Below are positions 11,401-17,909 of a stretch of DNA of 64,000 nt, one piece after another. The DNA is from Myxococcales bacterium. Its GTDB lineage: Bacteria; Myxococcota_A; Bradymonadia; REDH01. Positions within the stretch are counted from its first letter, which is position 1. Each line of letters begins with the position of its first letter. The stretch covers positions 62,001-126,000 of the forward strand of contig JACKDJ010000010.1 of assembly GCA_020633625.1 (NCBI GenBank), read 5' to 3'. Below the pieces are notes generated by a model. That model was not told the origin of the DNA, searched no databases, and saw nothing but the letters and a program-made list of their open reading frames with translations. The position numbers were made by a program, and so were the translations under genes.

Positions 11401-12294
11401 CACGCCCGCGCCGATGTCGGCGCAGCCGCCGCACTCGTTTCGGAGCGGCTCGTCGCACACCACGAGCAGCTCGCCGGCGCACGCCCACTCACCGCGGCAC
11501 TCCCCGCACCGGCCGCCGGGCGCACCCGCGAGCGCGGTGCAGCCGCCGCAAGCGTTGACGCCGCTGTCTTCGCCGTCGCAGAGCAGCGCGTCGGAGCCGT
11601 CGCAGACCCACCGGCCGAGCCCGCACGTGCCGCACGGGCTCCCGACCGTCGCGTCGAGGGGCTCGACCCCGCCACAGGCGTTGCGCCCCGGTCCCACGCA
11701 CGTGGTCGCCTCGGGCGAGGCGCACAGCGTGACGCCGCCGGCCTCGACGCCGCCCGCGAGCACGCAAGGCGCGCCAGGCGCGTCGACGGTCCCACAGCCG
11801 CCGCAAGCGTTCGTCGTCGCGTCGCACGACAGCACCGCGTCGTCGCCGCACGCGAGCTCCCCTCCGCACGCCCCGCACTCGGCGCCGGGGGCGGCCACCA
11901 GCGGTCCGCAGCCGCCGCAGGCGTTCGCAGACGAGGCACGCACGCACTCGACGTCACGCGCGCTGACGCAGACCAGGACGCCGTCGCCGCAGTCGCCGCA
12001 CGGGTCGCCCGCCTCGACGACCTCGCCGCCGAAAGTGAGCGGTTCGGCGCCGCCGCACAGGTTCTCGGTCGGCGCGTCGGGCGCGACGTCGGCGTCCAAG
12101 GCGGCGTCGGTGTCCGTTCCGTCGGCGTCGGTGTCACCGACATCTGCCGCGTCCCCACCGTCGCCGGCGTCGCCGCCGCCGTCGCCGGCGGCCGCGTCGG
12201 CCTCGGGCAGGTCGGTGTCGAAGAACGTCGTGCACCCGACGACAGTCCCCATCAGCGCCACCACGACCGCGGCGCGGCAAGCTCGCACAACCAT
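2497..12294 (-). CDS. Giant multidomain surface lipoprotein (3265 aa): NxCGG repeats, MopE motifs, five fibronectin-like super-repeats, Gly-rich region, FGE-fold C-terminus
   Basis: The start was chosen at ATG 12294 because it opens a lipoprotein signal (MVVRACRAAVVVALMGTVVGC, Cys at residue 21). Order from N to C: an Asp/Ala-rich linker; about ten Cys modules with an NACGG core (residues ~75-620), with two MopE-like metal-binding motifs near their end (DHDGFGD, then DCDD and a CDG..NDCD pattern); five long super-repeats of ~370 residues (nt ~4830-10420) mixing fibronectin-III-like strands with recurring GFR/GYR and WYRC-type motifs; a DUF1565-like segment (VTGGTYAEELTLADGVSLYGG); a Gly/Ala-rich stretch (nt ~3380-4320); and a formylglycine-generating-enzyme-like domain (IGAGTFEMGADPS, YRLPIEAEWEYATRAG, DFGLYDVHGNAAEWVWD). 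The catalytic cysteines of true FGE are not visible, so that domain is probably structural or binding. Likely outer-surface; function unknown. Confidence 0.9.
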   Translation of the reverse strand: MVVRACRAAVVVALMGTVVGCTTFFDTDLPEADAAAGDGGGDAGDGGDAADVGDTDADGTDTDAALDADVAPDAPTENLCGGAEPLTFGGEVVEAGDPCGDCGDGVLVCVSARDVECVRASSANACGGCGPLVAAPGAECGACGGELACGDDAVLSCDATTNACGGCGTVDAPGAPCVLAGGVEAGGVTLCASPEATTCVGPGRNACGGVEPLDATVGSPCGTCGLGRWVCDGSDALLCDGEDSGVNACGGCTALAGAPGGRCGECRGEWACAGELLVVCDEPLRNECGGCADIGAGVPGESCEGDRFWACDGLDELVCPDEPRNACGGERFLAEEPGEACGPCGDGFRVCSSPNSVTCVGATALNACGTCGALPAPLGAVCGAGAVWQCDGDGSPVCALDPAVNACGGAAALDVAPGAPCGLCGSGLAACDGPEATTCVGADSGALRTFYPDVDHDGFGDAAGDGVEGCEPPEGYVDDATDCDDGERFTYPGAPELCDGANNDCDDEIDEEVAYLPWYPDGDHDGFGDATATPVVDCSPPPDTVLDATDCDDARGDIYPAAAEACDGDDNDCDEQIDEDVTNACGGCSALDPAVGTLCGACLLDQYVCSGTDATVCDGDTPCPALEVTTGDANDVTATSATLNGRVVTVPALATAVGFCWSATGLPTREASDCVTTSTTVTATTFSSGVATLLPGRRYDVRAWIVAGGNTLYGNVARFETTRPVPTELVATDAVFGDHVGLTWIGVEGATGYELFRDGEWVTTEVAAAFDDFGASGADTLEAPGDVAATAGTDPDAVVVTWSPPAPSAAPPHSYAVRAAYPAGPSEFSTPATGSRAPASVTAYEVAIDGGDWQSAGDSAELRVDDAPQGSVVAAVADASDGTGSAVALSLTGIVTAPGARVSVVVRALADDVAGAASAPASGYRGVGEPAATWERSAGDEDGAYATLAGATGLVAVDSSPPPDGEGRWYRAIVSAPGAAPLITEPDRGFATALPAVELAAPSATSESSATATLTVLRAGGPPATAHGVCWSDLPGPAPDDGVSPCVDLGPIVTLGPVEVELDGLAPGTTYFARAFATSERGTAYSDEVVFVSVPAAPTELVADDGASDGEVVVSWRAAVGALEYRVVRRVVGSDVWDELGVTDGTMWIDADAPAPPVPDVSGVRLTASAGTDVDAVVLRWAPALAAPGETAEYAVIATNSAGESAPSGTDTGFRAAAAVTSYELSVGGSLWLDMGGDGSAVEYRDVTAPRGALVGGTAVAGDGTSSSFVALEIAGDAVNVGASVTYAIRAVNAAGASAASEEATGYRGVGERGYVWEVATAEDGSYAELAGGTTRAYQDATAPESGEPRWYRCRISADGAADVVTASDAGFRNAGLPGIETGNVVSITDTEGRLVGTATSLGAPAPTAHGFCWGATANPTVEAAECVDLGALAATGEFSHVLDGLAPGERLNVRAFATNSSGTAYGGNVVFTTVPAAPATFVASDGTSTTAVSLSWSAAQGATTYAVFRDGAELASVAGTTFEDTTAGEPGVPGSSGLTVSASDATYSDRVAVTWSAPSPAYGASHTYAVVARNAAGDSAPSASDSGFRAALPITAYELKIDSGAWTSVGNVLSYSDYAAPAGTVNGGTAAASDGTGATVTLTLSGASGSDGTTRNYRVRAVNSAGVGTPSASADPGRRRVGDLQYQWERAAADTGPWASLSGQTAAAGTDATAPSTGDLRWYRCRVSADGAVATVYSTTDTGFRSALPALRTTGVASVTTTSAAVSGAFDSLGGPPATVMGACVGVGTPTLDSGAICTTAATEPTEAPFTVTVAGLSPGTAYSAVVFATNTAGTAYGAPVTFTTVPAAPTNVVATDGTSATGVTVTWSAAAGATRYEVWRDGALLSSDAATPFTDTTATAGGVPTATGFGLTASDGTSATAVTLAWSAPSVPTGPSHTYRVRAANTSGTSGDSTSDTGFRAGSPITRYELQIGAAGWTAIGLATTYSDTTAPAGSIVPGSAVASDGTSPSFVSLSLSGTSTSPGASVTYKLRAVNAAGVGAASGNVTGRRGTGTLVYDWQRSSADEPSGWTSIPGATTQTYDDTAAPAGGQVRYYRCALTATGATAAVSGWDSGYRNAAVPGVATSAATSVSATGATLNGSLTSLGSPAATERGFCYATHAAPGLADTCVSAGAPSGTGPFSAPVAALAPGTTYFVAAYATNAAGTAFGGSVTVLTLPSAPTGVSATDGANKQYVDVAWTATPGAESYRVLRDGATIATAVTGTTYRDTGAAAGGVPVLGAVTATQGTLTDRVEVTWAAATAPPGTTHTYTVVAVNSTGAGAASTPDTGYRSAASVDGYTLTVDGADLDKGTSLSHTDTGAAAGSLSVGAASATDGTLTTGVSLSVGTPTSTSGATRTYSLVATSTAGASAPSVATGWRGVGAIALAWQRSAGDASSSFTALTGASSSTYLDATAPTNGRGRYYRVAVSADGAASVVSGADRGWRLPESCVAGAPDVPDQLDADCDGDGYDGDIDAAVFVSAGAIAASNGSISRPFLAIQTGIAATASLGRTQVWVTGGTYAEELTLADGVSLYGGFSSDFTTHAPADYVTTVASPTPRALIVAGYTGTGAVEGFLLSAGDAGADSRASSVGLLAVNVTGDLQVAFNVIEAGDGANGAGGAVGAGGSPGGRGGNGGAATAAAGGSAGAAGSSTCSVSGAAGGAGGSQGANGVGGGTGNSTTDGGRGGTGGAGGLAATAAILFCVSPPEPGVGGSGGTAGHAGAPGAVVPGQAFGVISGSGAGLDWRGRGGADGAVGTAGGGGGGGGGGGGGSSDSPSWCQRPRGGGGGGGGGGGCGGQGGRGGGGAGGSFGVLASNTPGLTLRKNTIRAASGGDGGDGGDGGLGGAGGGAGAGGAAYPSDGTGADGAPGAAGSAGGGGGAGAGGAGGSSVAVAVTSAGGAPTLSTNTYSVGAAGAGGPAGSGATPGAAGEDGVARDVLYTAQVNLPPGSSCTVDDDCAYRSCSGGVCTLPGFSRIGAGTFEMGADPSETGYDGEGQVRVTLTRSYYASQYELTNAEAERLLGYSLDPTCLDCPTTWLTRDAAMAIANLASTAEGLTSCYNLGAACTGSVYRGTFTCTPTSLTFSLGCTGYRLPIEAEWEYATRAGTTSPEFPWSCGGSSTCLPAVAWYRANADSSVHPVGLKAPNDFGLYDVHGNAAEWVWDGAATYPAGPVVDYFAAAADYGILRGGWFDNAVLGLRTAARTPYGHATGGGNSTVRLVRTAP
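4830..10420 (-). repeat. Five tandem ~1.1-kb coding super-repeats within the giant lipoprotein gene
   Basis: The protein period is ~370 residues. Each unit begins with a motif like TSATLNGRV (or a diverged form), passes through an APGTTYF-type loop and a PAAPTNVVATDGTS-type strand, and ends with WYRC or YYR followed by a GFR/GYR turn. Unit starts fall near 10420, 9310, 8165, 7045 and 5935. Units have clearly diverged in sequence, so the duplication is old rather than recent. Confidence 0.75.
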
Positions 12295-12450
12295 TGTCGT
12301 CTCCGAGAGACCAGCGCGCGGTCGCCCCGCGCTCGCACGAGCGTAGCGGATCGCGCGCGCAGGAGAAACCGCGGCGAGGCGCGCGCACGGCCGCTCGGCG
12401 TGGAGCCGGCGGGCTGACGTGGTCGGAGCGCCGACCGCGCGGACCCCGCG

Positions 12451-12692
12451 CCGCAAGCGTCCCACCGCCCCGATGTACGGACGATGCCGTGCATCCCCCC
12501 GGCCGCAGGCCGGGCCCACCGCCGCAAACGTCCCGCCGCCCCGATGTACGGGCGACGCCACGCATCGCCCCCCGGCCCCCGGCCGGGTCCCCCGTGCCGC
12601 AAACGTCCCGCCGCCCCGACCTAAGGGCTATGCCACGCATCGCCCCCCGACCGCAGGCCGGGTACCCGCGCCGCAACGTCCCCACACCCCCA
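12451..12692. repeat. Intergenic tandem repeat, 3.3 copies of a 71-75 bp unit
   Basis: This fills most of the 464-bp gap between the divergent starts at 12294 and 12759. Units start at 12451, 12522, 12597 and (partial) 12671, each with CCGCAARCGTCCC at the front, CCGCCCCGATGTACGG (diverged in unit 3) and a CGCATCGCCCCCC-like block in the middle. Units 1 and 3 close with a small dyad, GGCC-GCA-GGCC or close to it. Either strand can be read open through it, but the products are Arg/Pro-rich and I do not consider it coding. The gap must also hold promoters for both flanking lipoprotein genes; no clear -35/-10 was identified. Confidence 0.8.
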
Positions 12693-12758
12693 CTGTTGCC
12701 CGTGCCCAGGGGGTCAGCTAAGCAGGCAGCGATCGCTCCGCTCGCCCCGCACGACACG

Positions 12759-13799
12759 ATGAGAATCTCGCCTCGCTCGACCGCGCTCGCGCTCCTCTCC
12801 CTCGCGGCTGCCGCATGTAGCGGAGACGACGGTGGCGATGACACCGACGTCGTCGACGCCGGCGCCGACGTCGATGCCGACAACGGCGACACCGGCGACG
12901 CTTCGCTCGACTCCGACGTCACCGACGCCTCTGACGAGCCAGATGCGCCGGACGTGACGCCAGACGCAGACGCGGCCGACGAGCCCGATGTCGACGCGGC
13001 AGACTCCCCGGATGCCGACGTCGTCGATGCGACCGACGAGCCGGACCTGATTGACGTCGTCGACGAGGTCGACCTCGGCCTGGACGTCCCGCCCGACGTC
13101 GACGTCGCCCCGGACGTCGAGCCGCCAGCGTGTACGCCCGACGAGGGCGTGGAGCCGCAGCCACTCACGCTCGTCGCAGCGCGGCTGATCGCCGCTGATC
13201 GCGTCGAGCTGCAGTTCTCTCGGCCCGTCGCGCCGATCGACGACGTCGACCCCGAGCAGTTCCGGCTCAGCGCGGCCGTCGGGGGCGTGGACGGCGGCAG
13301 CGGCGCGTCGTACCCGCAGATCTCGTACGCAGACGCCGGCTACGCGATGTGCAGCCTCGCGTACCTCGCCTACGAGGCTGGCATCGACTCGGCGCCGTTC
13401 TACACGGCTTGCGAGGCGAACACCGACCCCGAGAGCGGCGACTTCCTCGGCCTGATCGACGTCACGGCGCTCGCGGCGACGGCAGACGCCGCGACGATCG
13501 AGCTGTCGCTGTCGTCTGCCATCGCGACCGAGCTCGTCGACGCCGTCTGCGCGCAGACCGACCTCGCGGATTACTACTGCGGGATCGGCGGCCTGGACGC
13601 CTGCATCGGTGGCATCTTCGTCCACTACGCGCCGTCGGACGCGGGTGTGTTCGGCGCCGGCGACTGCACGCCACTCCCACCCTACGGCGCACGCTTCGCA
13701 GAGGCGCGCGCGGGGTCGGAGCCCGAGCGGCTGTTCGTGAGCACCTTCCCCGACGCCGCCGACCGCGCGATCGAGGCGACCTGTCCGTCGGACGAGTGA
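12759..13799 (+). CDS. Asp-rich secreted lipoprotein of unknown function
   Basis: 346 residues. The start was placed at ATG 12759 because it begins a good lipoprotein signal (MRISPRSTALALLSLAAAAC, lipobox AAAC, Cys at residue 20). The mature N-terminus is a ~95-residue low-complexity linker rich in Asp, Val and Ala (repeats of the DVDAD or DEPD kind), typical of myxobacterial surface lipoproteins. A compact domain of about 220 residues follows. It opens with a strand resembling Ig-like fold entries (LVAARLIAADRVELQFSRPV) and has several Cys that could pair, plus CGIGGLDACIGGIFVHY. No known family recognised. The downstream sulfotransferase-like gene begins 4 bp after the stop, so the two are probably co-transcribed. 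Confidence 0.85.
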   Translation: MRISPRSTALALLSLAAAACSGDDGGDDTDVVDAGADVDADNGDTGDASLDSDVTDASDEPDAPDVTPDADAADEPDVDAADSPDADVVDATDEPDLIDVVDEVDLGLDVPPDVDVAPDVEPPACTPDEGVEPQPLTLVAARLIAADRVELQFSRPVAPIDDVDPEQFRLSAAVGGVDGGSGASYPQISYADAGYAMCSLAYLAYEAGIDSAPFYTACEANTDPESGDFLGLIDVTALAATADAATIELSLSSAIATELVDAVCAQTDLADYYCGIGGLDACIGGIFVHYAPSDAGVFGAGDCTPLPPYGARFAEARAGSEPERLFVSTFPDAADRAIEATCPSDE

Positions 13800-13803
13800 C
13801 CGT

Positions 13804-14667
13804 GTGATCCTGGTCACCGGGACCAAGCGCGCTGGGACTTCGCTGTGGATGCAGGTCTTTCGTGCGGGCGGGTTCGAGCTGTTTGGCGAGGCGTTTCCGC
13901 GTGACTGGTCCGTCACGCTGCGCGACGCAAACCCTCACGGATTCTACGAGTCCGCCCTCCGAGAGGGGATCTACTACCGGACCAACCCCAACCCGCGGAC
14001 TGGCGCGTACTTCCTGCCGGCACAGGTAGAGCGCCACGTCGTGAAGGTGTTCGTGCCGGGGCTCGTGCGGACCGATCTTGCATACATCGGGCACGTCCTC
14101 GCGACGATTCGCCCATGGCGTGAGTACGCGGCGTCGCTCACGCGGCTGCTGAGCATCGAGGACGAAGCACGCCCCGAGCTCGCGGCGAAGCGTCCAGCGG
14201 CGACGGCTCCCGCGCTCGAGTGGTGGTCCGAGAACTTCGCGCTGCTCCGCGACATGTCGCTTCGTCGATACCCCGCCCATGTGTGCACATACGACGCGCT
14301 GCTGCGCGACCCCGAGCGCGCCATCCGGGGCGTGTTCGACTGGCTCGGCAACGGCGACGCCAAGTCGGCCGCGGCCGTGGTCGACGGGACGCTCCGAACA
14401 CAGCACGTCCACGGCGGCGCCGGCGCTCGCGTTGGTGTCGTCGGCGCGGGCGTCGCCGACGCTTCGACGGAGACGGGGCAGCCAGGGGGCGCCGACCCGA
14501 CGTCGCTCAGCCCCGAAGGGCTCGACCCCGAGACGGCCGCCGTCGCCGACGAGCTGTACGCGACACTGGACGGCGGCCGGCCGCTCTCTGCCGGCCTGCT
14601 CGGCCGAATGAACGACACGGAGCTGCGGCTGCGCGCAGCGGCGTCATCTCGGGCGACGCGCGGCTGA
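13804..14667 (+). CDS. Sulfotransferase-like P-loop protein
   Basis: 287 residues from a GTG start only 4 bp after the preceding stop, which argues for an operon with the lipoprotein. The N-terminus MILVTGTKRAGTSLWMQ matches the 5'-phosphosulfate (PAPS) loop of sulfotransferase-fold proteins, with G-x-x-R-x-G-T-S. A mid-protein segment (VKVFVPGLVRTDL ... ATIRPWREYAASL) fits the 3'-phosphate-binding region, where family members have an Arg and Ser. The last ~80 residues are Ala/Asp-rich and less conserved. Family members transfer sulfate from PAPS to sugars, lipids or proteins; no substrate can be assigned. It converges on the amidase gene with a small hairpin between. Confidence 0.75.
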   Translation: MILVTGTKRAGTSLWMQVFRAGGFELFGEAFPRDWSVTLRDANPHGFYESALREGIYYRTNPNPRTGAYFLPAQVERHVVKVFVPGLVRTDLAYIGHVLATIRPWREYAASLTRLLSIEDEARPELAAKRPAATAPALEWWSENFALLRDMSLRRYPAHVCTYDALLRDPERAIRGVFDWLGNGDAKSAAAVVDGTLRTQHVHGGAGARVGVVGAGVADASTETGQPGGADPTSLSPEGLDPETAAVADELYATLDGGRPLSAGLLGRMNDTELRLRAAASSRATRG

Positions 14668-14696
14668 GCGCGGTCCCGGCTGCTTCCCGGCCGCGC
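14668..14696. terminator. Hairpin between convergent genes
   Basis: GCGCGGTC (14668-14675) can pair with GGCCGCGC (14689-14696), one G-T pair, with a 13-nt loop. It sits exactly between the stop of the sulfotransferase-like gene and that of the amidase gene. There is no T-run on either side, so a terminator role is a guess from position. Confidence 0.35.
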
Positions 14697-14703
14697 GGGC
14701 TTG

Positions 14704-16365
14704 CTACGCGAGCGGGTCGAAGTAGCCGAGCGGGGCTGGGAGGTCGGACGCTCCGATGCGCTCGACGTGGGCGAGCATCGCGAGCACCGAGGCCTCGTCC
14801 CACGCGTCGCCGACGATCTGAAGTCCGACGGGCAGACCGTCGACCATCCCGACGGGCGCCGATCCCGCTGGGAGCCCACACAGGTTGGCGAGGAACGCGA
14901 AGCGGCACAGGAGCCGCGTCGCCTCGTCGTCTGCGACATGCACCCTGTTGTCGCCGACGGGGTACTTTGGCGCAGTGATCGGGAGCGTCGGGAGGGCGAG
15001 AACGTCGACCGTGCTGAGGGTCGCCGCGGTGGACCGGCGGAGCGCCGCACGCACGCGCTGCGCGTGGAGGTACTCCTGGGCCGAGACGGTGCCGAGGATC
15101 GCCATCTGCATGCGCAGCTCTCCGCCAAACACGTCGCCGTGCTCGTCGAGGAAGTCGGCGAGATGGACCTTGGTCTCTGACCCGATCGACAGCACGCCGA
15201 TCCCCTGGGCCACGCTCGCGTGCTCGAGCTCGACGTCGACCAGCCGCGCGCCCTCTGCCTCGAGCGCTCGAAGCGCGGCGAGGCACACATCGGCGACGCG
15301 GGGGTCGGCGTCGGCCCACTCCTGTCTAGGAACTCCGATCCGCGCCCCGCGGACGCCGCGCCCGATGGCGCGTTCCCACGCTGCGACGGGGTTCCCGACT
15401 GGAGCGTAGCCGCAGGCGTAGTCTTCGGGGTCGGGGCTGGCGCCAGTCGCCGCCAGGAAGTCGGCGAGCGCTGCGGCGGTTTGCGCGAGCGGGCCGAGGA
15501 CCGCGACGGTGCCGAGACCAAACACGTCGCCCGAGCGTCCAATCCGGGCGAACGAGGGTTTCAGACCAAACACGCCCTGCAGCGAGGATGGGATTCGGAT
15601 GGACCCACCCCCGTCACTGCCGAGCCCTACGGTGGCGTGGCCGAGCGCGACGGCGGCGCCGGTCCCGCTCGAGGAACCGCCGGGCGCGCGGTCTGCCGCA
15701 TAGGCGTTGCGCGGCATGTCCCAGTGCGGGTTGATCCCGACGGGGCTCATTCCCCACTCGGTGGTGTGAGTCTTGCCGTAGACGATCGCGCCGGCCGCGC
15801 GCAGGGCACGAACGGCGAACCCATCGGAGTCGAGGGCGTCGCGGCGCCAGACGGTACCGCCGAACGTCGGCATGCCCTCGACGTCGACCTCGTCCTTTAC
15901 GGGGATGGGGACGCCGTCGAGGGGGCCGCGTGGCGCACCGGCCGCATAGCGGGCGTCGGCGGCCAGCGCGTCGGCAGCGGCGCGCTCGCGGTCGAGCCCG
16001 ATGTATGGGCTAAAGGTCACGCTCCCGAGTCGCCCGGAGTCGATCGCCGCGAACAGCGCCGCGAGCACGTCGGAGGGCTTGGTGGCGCCATCGGTGTAGG
16101 CGGCGACGAGCTCCCGCGAGCCTCGGCGGTGCCCGGTCGGGGTCGGGGTGCCGAGCCCTTGATCCCCCCACTGTCGCGGAGCGCCGCCGGCGATCGGTCT
16201 CGGCTCGTGGTCCAGCGCCGGGAGCGAGGCGGCGGGCACCGACAGCAGCCGCGCCATCTTGTAGTCGTTGAACGCGATGCGCCGGATCAGCGCAGCGCCC
16301 GGCGGGGTCGCGGCCGCGCGCAGCGCGAGGTCGAGGGCGGGGCCTTTGAGTCGGGGAGAGGGCAT
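14704..16365 (-). CDS. Amidase signature family hydrolase
   Basis: 553 residues from ATG 16365. The Ser-cisSer-Lys catalytic triad is visible: Lys in PIPVKDEVDVEG, cis-Ser in GSDGGGSIRIPSS, and the nucleophile in the amidase signature PGGSSSGTGAAVALG. The family includes GatA, aryl-acylamidases and fatty-acid amide hydrolases. This protein has an N-terminal extension of roughly 70-100 residues and no GatB/GatC gene beside it, so it is unlikely to be the tRNA amidotransferase subunit. It follows the GMC oxidoreductase gene by 17 bp and is probably the last gene of a three-gene operon, which suggests use of amphipathic alcohols or amides, though that is inference. Confidence 0.9.
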   Translation of the reverse strand: MPSPRLKGPALDLALRAAATPPGAALIRRIAFNDYKMARLLSVPAASLPALDHEPRPIAGGAPRQWGDQGLGTPTPTGHRRGSRELVAAYTDGATKPSDVLAALFAAIDSGRLGSVTFSPYIGLDRERAAADALAADARYAAGAPRGPLDGVPIPVKDEVDVEGMPTFGGTVWRRDALDSDGFAVRALRAAGAIVYGKTHTTEWGMSPVGINPHWDMPRNAYAADRAPGGSSSGTGAAVALGHATVGLGSDGGGSIRIPSSLQGVFGLKPSFARIGRSGDVFGLGTVAVLGPLAQTAAALADFLAATGASPDPEDYACGYAPVGNPVAAWERAIGRGVRGARIGVPRQEWADADPRVADVCLAALRALEAEGARLVDVELEHASVAQGIGVLSIGSETKVHLADFLDEHGDVFGGELRMQMAILGTVSAQEYLHAQRVRAALRRSTAATLSTVDVLALPTLPITAPKYPVGDNRVHVADDEATRLLCRFAFLANLCGLPAGSAPVGMVDGLPVGLQIVGDAWDEASVLAMLAHVERIGASDLPAPLGYFDPLA

Positions 16366-16382
16366 GGCGAACCGAGTGTGTG

Positions 16383-17909
16383 TCAGAGCGAGGTCGCGAT
16401 CCCCCGCGAGAGGCGGAGCGCGAGCGCGAGGATCGTGAGCTGCGGGTTTACGCCGAGGCTCGTCGGGACGACGGAGCCGTCGGCGAGGTAGAGGTTCGGC
16501 AGCTCCCAGACGCGGCCAAACTCGTCGGTCACCGATGACGCTGCGTCGGGCCCCATTCGGCACGTCCCGAGCGGGTGCTGCGAGCTGCACTCGAAGCGGG
16601 CGGGCGAGACGCGGTCGAAGTCGAGCTTCGCGAAGGTGTCGGCGTCGACCGGCGCGTGGCCCAGGATGGGGAGGTAGAGCTCGCGCGCGCCGGCGGCGAA
16701 GAACGCGTCGCCGAGGCGTCGCATGACGCTGGGGATCGCGGCGCGGTCGGCCTTGCTGAACCGATAGGTCATCAGCGGCTCGCGCCCGGGCACGCGCCAG
16801 ACGCGTCCGCCGCCTTCGTCATGGATCAGGCCGCCGAAGATCGCGACGCGGTCGACGCCGCCGGCGCGCTCCATGAAGTCGGGGCCGATCCCGGGGATGC
16901 CCGCCGCGATCGTCGACGGCGGAATGTACAGCCCCATCGCGGTGACCCGCTCGTGCGCGTAGGTGTCGGTGTAGGCGCCCTGGAGCGCGCCGTCCCAGCC
17001 GCGGACGGGTTCGTCGAACCGCGCCATCATGCGGAAGGACGGGTGTAGCGTCATGTTCTTGCCGAGCTGCCCGCTGCGGCGCCCGATCCCGCTGCGCATG
17101 AGCAGCAGCGGTGTGTGAACGGCGCCGGCGGCCACGACGACGGCGCGGGCGCGGGCGGTGAACGCCGCCCCGTTTGCGAAGCGCCCTCTGACGCCGACGG
17201 CGCGTCCGTCCTGGGTGACCACGCGCTCGACCAGCGCGTCGCAGATCACGTTCGCGCCGGCGGCCACGGCGCGGGGGAGGTAGCTCAGGTCGACGCTGAG
17301 CTTTGCGCCGTGCGGACACCCGAAGTTGCAGCGACCGCAGCCGTTGCAGTCGCGCGTGTTTCGGCGCATCGAGCGGACGTCGGCGCCGAGTCGCCGCGCG
17401 CCCTGCGCAAACAGCGCGGTGCTCCGCGACCATCGGTGCTCGGGAACGACCTCGACGTGGATGTCGCGCTCGACCTCCGAGAAGTACCGGTCCATCGACT
17501 CCGGCGAGTACGCCGGCAGCCCCCGCTCCGTGGCCCAGGCGTGCAGGACCTCGTCGGGCGTGCGAAAGCAGACGCCGCCGGTGACGACCGACGAGCCGCC
17601 GACGCACCGCCCCATCGTGACGTTGATCACTGGCGAGCCGCCGACGCCGAGCGCCGCGGTCATCCCGCCTTCGCGCCAGACGCGGCGCAGCGAGAGGCTA
17701 GGTCGGAGCTGGCCGAGCTCTGCGTTGGCGACGTGCGGGCCCTCTTCGAGGACGAGCACCTCGAGCCCGGCGTTCGCCAGCTCGCACGCCGTCACTGCGC
17801 CGCCCGACCCGGAGCCGACGACGATGACGTCGGCGCTGAGATCGCGCTCACCCTCGAGCGCGGCGCCGCTGACGATCGCGCCGGCGGAGCGGCGAAGGCG
17901 CGCGGTCAC
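16383..17909 (-). CDS. GMC-family FAD-dependent oxidoreductase (long-chain alcohol oxidase type)
   Basis: 508 residues. The start was chosen at GTG 17909 because it overlaps the upstream stop as GTGA, a coupling signal seen repeatedly in this genome. The FAD dinucleotide-binding motif is VIVVGSGSGGAVTACELA. The GMC signature follows (GRCVGGSSVVTGGVCFR), as does the C-terminal catalytic His region (CSSQHPLGTCRMG) and the closing NLYLADGSVVPTSLGVNP. A Cys-rich stretch, CNGCGRCNFGCPHGAK, is present; it is common in the alcohol/sterol oxidase branch of GMC enzymes. With the small upstream protein it resembles eukaryotic and bacterial long-chain fatty alcohol oxidases split into two polypeptides. 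Sterol or other alcohol substrates are also possible. Confidence 0.9.
   Translation of the reverse strand: MTARLRRSAGAIVSGAALEGERDLSADVIVVGSGSGGAVTACELANAGLEVLVLEEGPHVANAELGQLRPSLSLRRVWREGGMTAALGVGGSPVINVTMGRCVGGSSVVTGGVCFRTPDEVLHAWATERGLPAYSPESMDRYFSEVERDIHVEVVPEHRWSRSTALFAQGARRLGADVRSMRRNTRDCNGCGRCNFGCPHGAKLSVDLSYLPRAVAAGANVICDALVERVVTQDGRAVGVRGRFANGAAFTARARAVVVAAGAVHTPLLLMRSGIGRRSGQLGKNMTLHPSFRMMARFDEPVRGWDGALQGAYTDTYAHERVTAMGLYIPPSTIAAGIPGIGPDFMERAGGVDRVAIFGGLIHDEGGGRVWRVPGREPLMTYRFSKADRAAIPSVMRRLGDAFFAAGARELYLPILGHAPVDADTFAKLDFDRVSPARFECSSQHPLGTCRMGPDAASSVTDEFGRVWELPNLYLADGSVVPTSLGVNPQLTILALALRLSRGIATSL

Noticed and set aside
6478..12417. Very long open frames on the plus strand (over 800 codons each) opposite the giant lipoprotein gene.
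   Set aside because: They are Arg/Ala/Gly-rich with no domain, signal or ribosome-binding site, and they mirror the codon bias of the minus-strand gene, which has clear domains.
12421..12721. Possible short genes through the intergenic tandem repeat on both strands.
   Set aside because: Products are Pro/Arg-rich, change with repeat phase and run into the leaders of real genes; I treat the block as non-coding.
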